A stretch of 30,535 nt of DNA from JACCXJ01 sp052387115. GTDB taxonomy: Bacteria; Pseudomonadota; Gammaproteobacteria; JACCXJ01. Made by a program: the position numbers and the translations under genes. Below the pieces are notes generated by a model that saw nothing but the letters and a program-made list of their open reading frames with translations, did not search any database and was not told the origin of the DNA. The stretch is taken from positions 1 to 30,535 of the forward strand of contig JBQTJM010000181.1 in assembly GCA_052387115.1 (NCBI GenBank), read 5' to 3'. The number at the start of each line of letters is the position of its first letter. Positions within the stretch are counted from its first letter, which is position 1. Shown here in pieces: positions 16,353-23,544 of this stretch.

Positions 16353-17309
16353 ATGTATGAGTCCTTCTACGGATTCAAGGAGAGACCGTTCTCGCTGCTG
16401 CCTGACCCGACGTTTCTCTACCTCGCCAGCCAGCACAGTAACGCGCTGGCCATGCTGGAATACGGGCTGGCGAGCCAGGCGGGCTTCACAGTGATCACGG
16501 GTGAGATTGGTTGCGGTAAGACAACTCTTATTAGGCACCTTCTGAACAATGTGGACAGCGATGTAACAGTCGGCTTGCTGTCAAACACCCAGCGCTCCAT
16601 AGGGGAGTTGCTGCAATGGGTCCTGCTCGCGTTCGGGCTGGACTATCATGCGAAGGAGAAGGTCGCACTGTATCAGACGTTTTACGAGTTCGTAATAGAT
16701 GAGTATTCGAGGAACCGCCGAACCGTATTGATCATAGACGAGGCGCAGAATCTTGGCGCCGAGACCTTGGAAGAGTTGCGGATGCTCTCGAACGTGAACG
16801 CGGACAAGGATTTAGTTCTACAGCTCATCCTGGTAGGTCAGCCAGAGCTCAGAGAGATCCTGCGAGGGCGAGAACTCGTGCAGTTCGCGCAGCGAATTGC
16901 TGTGGACTATTACCTTCCCCCGCTCACCAGGGTCCAAGCAACGGAGTATATCAGTCATCGCCTCAAGGTGGCGGGTGGGGATCCCACGCTCTTCGAATCG
17001 GGCGCATGTGATATGCTGCATACCTGTTCTCGCGGAATACCCAGGCTGATAAACATCCTGTGCGATACGGCGTTGGTGTACGGCTATGCCGCCCAGGCGC
17101 AGCGGGTCGACGTCGCGCTGGTCCGGGAGGTGGTTGCAGACAAGTCTGACAGCGTTCTTTTCTCACAGCGGCGGGAAACTCGGCAGATAGATATCAGGAG
17201 AAGCGAGCTACAGGGCGAAGCGGCGTGTCGCCCTCCGTTTGAGGACAACGACGCCACGGCGCGCGAAGGTCTTCGAGATCTGTTCTCGAGCCTTAGGGCG
17301 AAGCCGTAG
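16353..17309 (+). CDS. ExeA-like AAA ATPase, PEP-CTERM/XrtA polysaccharide type
   Basis: 318 residues beginning MYESFYGFKERPFSLLPDP, the usual opening of ExeA/GspA-like ATPases and of the ATPase found in exosortase (XrtA) polysaccharide loci. Walker A is GEIGCGKTT (50-58), Walker B VLIIDEAQN (125-133), a sensor region LQLILVGQPEL (157-167), and sensor 2 GIPRLINILCD (228-238). The C-terminal 60 residues are polar. There is no peptidoglycan-binding domain, unlike GspA. It is 28 bp after the kinase gene and surely co-transcribed. In such loci the ATPase is conserved but its exact task is not established; energising or regulating assembly of the export machinery is the usual guess. No exosortase gene is in the window. 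Confidence 0.87.
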   Translation: MYESFYGFKERPFSLLPDPTFLYLASQHSNALAMLEYGLASQAGFTVITGEIGCGKTTLIRHLLNNVDSDVTVGLLSNTQRSIGELLQWVLLAFGLDYHAKEKVALYQTFYEFVIDEYSRNRRTVLIIDEAQNLGAETLEELRMLSNVNADKDLVLQLILVGQPELREILRGRELVQFAQRIAVDYYLPPLTRVQATEYISHRLKVAGGDPTLFESGACDMLHTCSRGIPRLINILCDTALVYGYAAQAQRVDVALVREVVADKSDSVLFSQRRETRQIDIRRSELQGEAACRPPFEDNDATAREGLRDLFSSLRAKP

Positions 17310-17497
17310 GGAACGTCGGTTACTAACTGCCCGCGTTGGCGATCAGCTTGTCGCTTTCCTGGCACGCTACGCCCTGGGACGTCTACGAACGGTACGGCTT
17401 GTGTTGCGCGCCTTTGCTGCCGTACGGTGTGTTTCATCCTTCGGTACCCCAAGTCCGTAGCCTATTCGTTTATGACTTTCTACAACGGTACATCACT

Positions 17498-18802
17498 ATG
17501 TTGACAGCCTATCTGAGCCGGACTGTGTCGAGACACCTTGGGCTTCTCCGCGCAGTGGGATGCGCAGTAGTGATCGTGGCTGCCTCGCCGTGCCCCTCGG
17601 TCGCTGCCGACCATGAGGGTTCCGACCCTCATGAACACGCCCATCCGGCATCAACGCCCGCCCCTACGACGGGTGAGCACCTAACGGAGCTGGACCATCC
17701 CTTATGGAAGGGCCGGCTGGAAAAAGACGATCGCGAGCAGCGGGTACGAAAGTTTGACGAGGACTGGAATCGGATCGACTTTAGAAGAGGGGAGGGAGGG
17801 CCGGTCTTCCGCCGCTACTTGGATGACCTAGGAGTCAAGGAGATCGTTCGGTATTTTGAGGACAAGAATGCATTTTGTCACGGAGAGTTGCATGATCTAG
17901 GGTCTCTGCTACTTGAACGCACAGAAAATCTCGCAGTGTCTCTAGCGATGTGCGGCGACGCCTGTACTTACTCGTGTACGCATGGAGTTTTAAGGGAATA
18001 TTTTGCTGGGCACAAGGCAGCGCAGAGCGGCAGTCACGCTCATACGGAGAGCGCAGGGGCAGAATACGAAGACGTTGATATGAATAGGGTGCGGGATGAG
18101 ATCATAGACCTTTGCCGTCAAGATTCGACGATCATCAAGGGGTTTCTAAGAGGAAACTGCGGACACGCTATGGGCCATGCCTTCGGGGTCATAAGCGGCG
18201 GGTCTATGCCGAAAGCCCAACAGCACTGCGGTATATTCGGTGAGGCGGCTATGGAGTACTACTGCGAAACAGGTGTGTTCATGGAATACGAGCACGAGAT
18301 GGTGAGCGACTTTAGTGAGAACCTAAAGACCAAAATCGCCGGATGGCTGACGGGTACCAAGGGACGCATGGCGGCAGCGATTCGATACTGTGACTCAAAA
18401 ACACAGTTTGTGAGCGCCTGCCTTCGATACCTGGTAAAATCGTTCCACGATCATGCGGAAGTAGAACGGGTCTCGGTTGAATGCCTGGAGTTATCCGGCG
18501 TGCCTCGGCGAAGCTGCTTCTTCGGTTTAGGATTCGCGAGTGTCACGTATGTGGCATCCAAGCCCAGCGAGGTGAATAGGGTCTGCGCGTTCGGTGATGA
18601 AGTGGATAAGGAGATGTGCGTGAGTGGGCTTGGGTTATTGAAGGATGGGCACGATCGGAAAGAGGCCGTAGTGTCCGCTTGTGAACGCCTGGTATCGGAT
18701 CGATTGAAGGTTGCCTGTCTGGAACAGACAGAGCGGTTGTATTACCAGACCGACAACCCGGTATTCGAGAAGATGCTGGTCGGCCAGGTGCAACCGCAAT
18801 AG
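17498..18802 (+). CDS. Secreted Cys/His-rich protein with serial cysteine pairs, function unknown
   Basis: 434 residues from ATG 17498, chosen because a signal peptide follows directly: Arg-containing start, hydrophobic core (about 16-30) and SVA-A cleavage site at about 36. A His-rich linker (HEGSDPHEHAHP, 39-50) precedes a domain with 16 cysteines and four motif blocks: FCHGELHDLG (126-135), SCTHGVLREYF (159-169), NCGHAMGHAFG (220-230) and YCETGVFMEYEHE (255-267). The second half repeats C-x2-G-[LV] (SCFFGLG, MCVSGLG), with cysteine pairs 10-12 apart (244/256, 298/308, 329/340, 363/374, 395/407). This looks like a disulfide-stapled helical repeat protein with a metal-binding-like centre. 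I recall uncharacterised proteins with the same HGV-x-E / HGxGH / GVFME motifs; no function is known to me. It has no PEP-CTERM anchor. The 188-bp gap before it (17310-17497) holds an inverted repeat GTACGGC/GCCGTAC (17392-17425). Confidence 0.78.
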   Translation: MLTAYLSRTVSRHLGLLRAVGCAVVIVAASPCPSVAADHEGSDPHEHAHPASTPAPTTGEHLTELDHPLWKGRLEKDDREQRVRKFDEDWNRIDFRRGEGGPVFRRYLDDLGVKEIVRYFEDKNAFCHGELHDLGSLLLERTENLAVSLAMCGDACTYSCTHGVLREYFAGHKAAQSGSHAHTESAGAEYEDVDMNRVRDEIIDLCRQDSTIIKGFLRGNCGHAMGHAFGVISGGSMPKAQQHCGIFGEAAMEYYCETGVFMEYEHEMVSDFSENLKTKIAGWLTGTKGRMAAAIRYCDSKTQFVSACLRYLVKSFHDHAEVERVSVECLELSGVPRRSCFFGLGFASVTYVASKPSEVNRVCAFGDEVDKEMCVSGLGLLKDGHDRKEAVVSACERLVSDRLKVACLEQTERLYYQTDNPVFEKMLVGQVQPQ

Positions 18803-18962
18803 GCTGGGGGAGAGATTGTATGGCCTCCGCTTGTACCGATGTAGCGTGAGGCCCGAGCCCCAGTGTTCTTCGGCCTTGGCATTCTACGATTCGGCGATGA
18901 CTGGGGGTAGCTGATACCGTAGCGAGCTGACGCGACGGGATCCTGGACCCCGCCGGCGCCCG

Positions 18963-18968
18963 TATAAT
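18963..18968 (+). promoter_or_regulatory. Consensus -10 box just upstream of mnmG
   Basis: A perfect TATAAT ends six bases before the ATG at 18975. With normal -10 to start spacing the transcript would begin at or beside the ATG, i.e. leaderless or nearly so. The -35 region (ATCCTG at 17-bp spacing) is poor. The rest of 18803-18962 holds only a loose inverted repeat (CCCCAGT 18858-18864 with ACTGGGG 18900-18906). Confidence 0.4.
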
Positions 18969-18974
18969 GGCCCG

Positions 18975-20855
18975 ATGATGCGCTATCCCGAACGCTTCGA
19001 CGTCATCGTGGTGGGCGGCGGCCACGCCGGGACCGAGGCGGCCTTGGCGGCCGCGCGCATGGGCGTCTCCACGCTCCTCCTCACCCAGAACATCGAGACA
19101 CTCGGTCAGATGTCCTGCAACCCCGCCATCGGCGGGATCGGCAAGGGGCATCTGGTCAGGGAGATCGACGCGCTCGGGGGGCTAATGGGCCGGGCCGCGG
19201 ACCGCGCCGGGATCCAGTTCCGGCTCTTGAACGCACGCAAGGGGGCGGCGGTCCGGGCGACGCGCGGGCAGATGGATCGGGTGCTCTACAGGTCCGCCGT
19301 GCGATCCGCCCTGGAGGCCCAGGACGGGCTGATGATCTTTCAGCAGTCGGTCGAGGACCTGATCGTCCAAGGCGATCGGGTGGGCGGGGTCAGGACCCAG
19401 CTCGGCCTGGAATTCGAGTCGCCGTGCGTGGTGCTCACGGTCGGCACCTTCCTGGGTGGGCTGATCCATGTAGGTGACCGCAACTACCAGGGCGGGCGGG
19501 CCGGCGACGCCCCCTCCAACCCTCTGGCGCGGCGCCTCAGGGAGTTGCCGTTTCGGGTCGGTCGGCTCAAGACCGGCACCCCGCCGCGCATCGACGGGCG
19601 CACGGTGGACTATGCCCGGCTCGAGGCGCAGCCGGGCGATGTGCCGGTCCCGGTATTCTCGTTCCTGGGCAAGGAGACCGAGCATCCCGAGCAGGTCGTC
19701 TGCCACCTCACCCGCACCACCCTGCGCACTCACGAGATCATCCGCGGCGCGCTGCACCGTTCACCGTTGTACAACGGCTGCATCGAGGGGGTGGGGCCGC
19801 GCTATTGTCCCTCGGTCGAGGATAAGGTGGTGCGTTTCGCCGACAAGTCCTCTCACCAGGTCTTCATCGAGCCGGAAGGGCTCACCACCGCTGAGGTCTA
19901 TCCGAACGGGATCTCGACGAGCCTGCCCTTTGATGTCCAGCTCGCCTTCGTGCGCACGATCCCGGGGCTTGAAAACGCGCATATCACCCGACCGGGCTAC
20001 GCTATCGAGTACGACTATTTCGATCCGCGCGATCTCAAGCAGAGCCTCGAGACCCGGTACATAGAGGGGCTGTTTTTCGCCGGGCAGATCAACGGGACCA
20101 CCGGTTACGAGGAGGCGGCGGCCCAGGGCCTCGTCGCCGGTATCAACGCCGCGTGTGCCGTTCAGGGCCGGGAGCCTTGGAGTCCGCGCCGCCATGAGGC
20201 CTACCTCGGGGTCTTGATCGACGATCTCACGACGCGCGGGGCCAGCGAGCCCTACCGCATGTTCACGAGCCGCGCCGAATACCGGCTAATGCTGCGCGAG
20301 GACAACGCCGATCTGCGCCTGACCCCCACGGGTCGCGAGCTGGGGCTCGTCGATGAGCCGCGCTGGCGCGCCTTCGAGGCCAAGCGCCACGCCCTGGAGG
20401 CGGAACAGGCGCGCCTGCGTTCCACCTGGCTCAGGCCCGAGTCGCTGCCGGAGGCCCAAGCCGTGCGCGTCCTGGGCGCGCCGTTCACGGAGCCCGAGAG
20501 CCTCGCGGCGCTCCTACGCCGGCCGCAGGTGGGATATCGGGCGCTTATGGCCGTACCGGGGGCGGGGCCAGGGGTCACCGACGACGCGGTGGCGGAGCAG
20601 ATAGAAATCCAGGCACGTTACAGCGGCTACATCGATCGCCAGGAACAGGAGATCGCCAGGAACCGTGCCCACGAGGACACGCCGCTCGCCACCGACCTCG
20701 ATTACGCCTCGGTGCGGGGCCTGTCCACGGAAGTGGTGCAGAAGCTGTCTTCGTATCGGCCCGTGACCTTGGGTCAGGCGGCCCGGATCTCCGGGGTCAC
20801 CCCCGCGGCCATCTCGCTGCTCCGGGTGCACCTCAAGCGCCGCTCCGCCGCTTGA
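18975..20855 (+). CDS. mnmG: tRNA uridine-34 5-carboxymethylaminomethyl modification enzyme MnmG (GidA)
   Basis: 626 residues, the normal length. FAD-binding GGGHAGTEAALAAARMG (14-30), the signature CNPAIGGIGKGHLVREIDAL (48-67), SSHQVFIEPEG, GYAIEYDYFDPRDL, the second signature GQINGTTGYEEAAAQG, and PYRMFTSRAEYRLMLREDNA. The C-terminal helical domain (about 550-626) binds MnmE. With MnmE it installs the cmnm5 group on U34 of several tRNAs, in the cytoplasm. Two ATGs are adjacent (18975, 18978). Its TGA overlaps the TTG start of rsmG, so the two are translationally coupled. G+C content rises sharply here compared with the polysaccharide module. Confidence 0.97.
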   Translation: MMRYPERFDVIVVGGGHAGTEAALAAARMGVSTLLLTQNIETLGQMSCNPAIGGIGKGHLVREIDALGGLMGRAADRAGIQFRLLNARKGAAVRATRGQMDRVLYRSAVRSALEAQDGLMIFQQSVEDLIVQGDRVGGVRTQLGLEFESPCVVLTVGTFLGGLIHVGDRNYQGGRAGDAPSNPLARRLRELPFRVGRLKTGTPPRIDGRTVDYARLEAQPGDVPVPVFSFLGKETEHPEQVVCHLTRTTLRTHEIIRGALHRSPLYNGCIEGVGPRYCPSVEDKVVRFADKSSHQVFIEPEGLTTAEVYPNGISTSLPFDVQLAFVRTIPGLENAHITRPGYAIEYDYFDPRDLKQSLETRYIEGLFFAGQINGTTGYEEAAAQGLVAGINAACAVQGREPWSPRRHEAYLGVLIDDLTTRGASEPYRMFTSRAEYRLMLREDNADLRLTPTGRELGLVDEPRWRAFEAKRHALEAEQARLRSTWLRPESLPEAQAVRVLGAPFTEPESLAALLRRPQVGYRALMAVPGAGPGVTDDAVAEQIEIQARYSGYIDRQEQEIARNRAHEDTPLATDLDYASVRGLSTEVVQKLSSYRPVTLGQAARISGVTPAAISLLRVHLKRRSAA

Positions 20856-21526
20856 CCGCCATCCTGGAGGCGCGTCTCGCCGCCGGGCTTTCGGCCCTTG
20901 GGATGGCGCTCCCGGAGGCGCGTTTTTCGGCCCTCATCGCGTTCCTCGCGTTGCTCGCCAAATGGAACCGGGCCTTCAATCTCACCGCCGTGCGCGATCC
21001 GGTGGACATGGTGCCGCGCCACCTCCTCGATAGTCTCGCCGTGTGGCCCTATCTCCACGGTCCCCGGATCCTGGACCTCGGGAGCGGCGCCGGCCTGCCG
21101 GGGATGGTCCTGGCCCTGGTAGACCCGGAGCGCGAGTGGGTGCTGCTCGACAGCAATGCCAAGAAGACCCGATTTCTCACTCAGGTCGTGATCGAGCTCC
21201 GTCCGGACCATGTCGAGGTGGTGCAGGCGCGTGCCGAGGCCTATGCGCCCGCTCGGCCGTTCACGACCGTGATCGCACGGGCGCTGGCGCCGCTGCCGAC
21301 GGTGTTCCGGCTGGCGCGCCCCTTGTGCGCCGCCGAGGGGCGCATCCTGGCGATGAAAGGCGTCTATCCCGAGGCCGAGCTCGCGGAGTTGGGGCCAAAT
21401 AGACCCCATATGGGGGCGCGGGTCCATCGACTTCAAATACCGGGACTCACGGGCGAACGCCACCTGGTCCAGATCGATCTCCCCTCCCCCGGCACAGTAG
21501 AATCGCCCAGCACACGAGAATCGTAA
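20852..21526 (+). CDS. rsmG: 16S rRNA (guanine-527-N7)-methyltransferase RsmG (GidB)
   Basis: 224 residues. N-terminal helical part with LLAKWNRAFNLTAVRDP and HLLDSLAV, then the SAM-binding ILDLGSGAGLPGMVLAL (73-89), LLDSNAKKTRFLTQVV, and a poorly conserved C-terminus (VESPSTRES) longer than usual. It methylates N7 of G527 in 16S rRNA. The start is TTG at 20852, overlapping the TGA of mnmG by four bases (TTGA); no better start exists before residue 18. parA follows after 25 bp. Confidence 0.94.
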   Translation: MTAILEARLAAGLSALGMALPEARFSALIAFLALLAKWNRAFNLTAVRDPVDMVPRHLLDSLAVWPYLHGPRILDLGSGAGLPGMVLALVDPEREWVLLDSNAKKTRFLTQVVIELRPDHVEVVQARAEAYAPARPFTTVIARALAPLPTVFRLARPLCAAEGRILAMKGVYPEAELAELGPNRPHMGARVHRLQIPGLTGERHLVQIDLPSPGTVESPSTRES

Positions 21527-21551
21527 ACGCCAAACGCAGCCTGACGGGGCC

Positions 21552-22367
21552 ATGGGCAGGGTCATCGCGGTCACCAACCAGAAAGGGGGCGTCGGCAAGA
21601 CGACCACCAGCGTGAATCTTGCGGCCTCGCTCGCGGCCACGCGCCGGCGCGTGCTCCTCGTCGATCTCGACCCCCAGGGCAACGCCACCATGGGGTGCGG
21701 GATCGACAAGCGCACCCTCGCGGCCTCGGCCTACGACCTCCTCATCGATGGCCGGCGGGTCGGAAGCGTCGCCGTCCCGCTGCCGAACCAGGGCTTCGAC
21801 ATCGTCCCGAGCAACGGGGATCTGACCGGCGCCGAGGTCACGCTGCTGTCGGTGGACGGGCGCGAACAACGCCTGCGGCGGGCGCTCGAGCCGGTCGTTG
21901 CGGATTACGACTATGTCCTGATCGACTGCCCGCCGGCGCTCAATATGCTCACGGTCAACGCGCTGTGCGCCGCCCATTCCGTGATCATCCCGATGCAATG
22001 TGAGTATTATGCCTTGGAGGGCCTGAGCGCCTTGATCGAGACCATCGAACGCATCCGCAAGGTCCAGAACCCGGCGCTCCAGATCGAGGGACTGCTGCGC
22101 ACCATGTTCGACGCCCGCAACAACCTCGCAAGCCAGGTCTCGGCGCAGCTCCTGACGCATTTCGGCGCCAAGGTCTACCGCACCACGATCCCGCGCAACG
22201 TGCGCCTGGCCGAGGCCCCGAGCCATGGCTTGCCGGCGCTCTACTACGACAAGACCTCGAGCGGGGCGATCGCCTATCTGGCGCTGGCCGGGGAGATGCT
22301 GCGCCGGGACGGCGCGCATAACGGGGTCGTAGCAAGTAATGAGGCACGGAATGGAAGACACGAATAG
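21552..22367 (+). CDS. parA: Chromosome-partitioning ATPase ParA (Soj)
   Basis: 271 residues. Deviant Walker A NQKGGVGKTT (9-18), Walker A' VLLVDLDPQGN (34-44), Walker B YVLIDCPP (121-128), and the SGAIAYLALAGEML ending of the family. ParA works with ParB and parS sites to segregate the origin region. It sits in the usual mnmG-rsmG-parA order, but parB, normally the next gene, is absent here. The last dozen residues (VVASNEARNGRHE) are unlike the typical end, and the 3' end overlaps the next gene by 17 bp, so the tail was probably replaced when the following lower-G+C DNA arrived. The catalytic core is complete. Confidence 0.95.
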   Translation: MGRVIAVTNQKGGVGKTTTSVNLAASLAATRRRVLLVDLDPQGNATMGCGIDKRTLAASAYDLLIDGRRVGSVAVPLPNQGFDIVPSNGDLTGAEVTLLSVDGREQRLRRALEPVVADYDYVLIDCPPALNMLTVNALCAAHSVIIPMQCEYYALEGLSALIETIERIRKVQNPALQIEGLLRTMFDARNNLASQVSAQLLTHFGAKVYRTTIPRNVRLAEAPSHGLPALYYDKTSSGAIAYLALAGEMLRRDGAHNGVVASNEARNGRHE

Positions 22368-23511
22368 CGGCGGTACCCTAGCATTGGCGGTCAGCGGTGG
22401 GGGTGCAAGGGCCGCGTATCAGGTGGGGTTTTTAAGGTGGCTCGCGGAGCATTACCCCGATCTCGAAATCCCGATCTTGACGGGCGTCTCGGCCGGGGCG
22501 ATCAACACGGCCTATCTGGCCAATCACCGAGGGGCGTTTCGCGAGAAGGTCAAAGACCTAGCGGCCGTCTGGGAAACACTTACCATAGATCGCGTGTTTC
22601 GAGTCGACGCCGGGTCTATTGCAGGTCACGTCGGCCGTTGGAGCGTGCGCCTGCTCATGGGCAAGGCTTCGCATGTCGTGGAGACCCGCAGCTTGGTTGA
22701 CGCCTCTCCGTTGCAGGCTTTGTTGGAGCAGGTATTGCAACCGGTATCTGGTGCGCTGGCCGGCATTCAAGCGAATCTGTCACAGGGCCGCCTCCATGCG
22801 GTCGCCATTACGACATCGAATTATTCTACGGGTCAATCGATAACCTGGGTCCAGGGGATAGATTCGGCACCTTGGACGCGCGCCCACCGTAAAGGCATCC
22901 CCTGTACGCTGTGCGTAGATCACATACTAGCCTCGGCCTCACTACCGCTTTTCTTCCCGGCCGTGAATATCGGCGGATGCTGGTATGGTGATGGCGGGAT
23001 CAGAATGACTGCACCGCTGTCGCCGGCTGTGCACCTGGGCGCCGATCGCATCTTGGCGATCTCGACAAAATATGCACCGTCCAGCGAAGAAGGCGATTGT
23101 CCCACTATCAACGGCTATCCACCTCCCGTGCAAGTGGTCGGCGCCCTGTATAACGCGCTTTTCCTCGATGTTTTTGATTATGATGCCTTGCGTATCGAAC
23201 GCATCAACTCGCTGGTGAAGCATGTACCGCTCGACAAGCGGGATGGTTTGCGTTTTGTGGATCTATTGCTGCTGAGGCCCTCACGCGATCTGGGCAAGCT
23301 CGCCAACGCCTATGAGCCCGACCTTCCAAGCGTATTCCGCTTCATGAGCCGAGGTTTGGGCACGCAAGAGACGCGATCCAACGATATCTTGAGCGTATTG
23401 CTGTTTCAGCCAGACTACCTGCGACGGCTGCTGGACTTGGGCTACGCGGATGCAGAGGCGCGCCGCGAGGAAATCACCGCGTTCTTCGCGGCAAGGTCCG
23501 CCAGCGTATAG
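22351..23511 (+). CDS. Patatin-like phospholipase
   Basis: 386 residues. Oxyanion-hole motif SGGGARAAYQVG (15-26), nucleophile elbow GVSAGAIN with Ser47 in G-x-S-x-G, and the catalytic Asp in YGDGGIRM (Asp214). The Ser-Asp dyad is complete, so it is likely an active lipid acyl hydrolase. No signal peptide or membrane segment is evident. Of two in-frame ATGs (22339, 22351) the second is preceded by TGAGG at proper spacing; both lie inside the end of parA, giving translational coupling. It resembles the RssA/patatin group rather than secreted toxins such as ExoU. Lower G+C than its left neighbours and no link to chromosome partitioning, so probably acquired with the acyl-CoA synthetase 33 bp downstream. 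Confidence 0.9.
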   Translation: MEDTNSGGTLALAVSGGGARAAYQVGFLRWLAEHYPDLEIPILTGVSAGAINTAYLANHRGAFREKVKDLAAVWETLTIDRVFRVDAGSIAGHVGRWSVRLLMGKASHVVETRSLVDASPLQALLEQVLQPVSGALAGIQANLSQGRLHAVAITTSNYSTGQSITWVQGIDSAPWTRAHRKGIPCTLCVDHILASASLPLFFPAVNIGGCWYGDGGIRMTAPLSPAVHLGADRILAISTKYAPSSEEGDCPTINGYPPPVQVVGALYNALFLDVFDYDALRIERINSLVKHVPLDKRDGLRFVDLLLLRPSRDLGKLANAYEPDLPSVFRFMSRGLGTQETRSNDILSVLLFQPDYLRRLLDLGYADAEARREEITAFFAARSASV

Positions 23512-23544
23512 CTCACGCTCAGAGCCAAAGGGGATGAGTAACTT

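Noticed and set aside
17360..17375. Sigma-54 promoter (TGGCAC box) before the secreted protein
   Set aside because: The TGGCAC half is there but the required TTGC/GC half at the correct spacing is not (GCCC instead).
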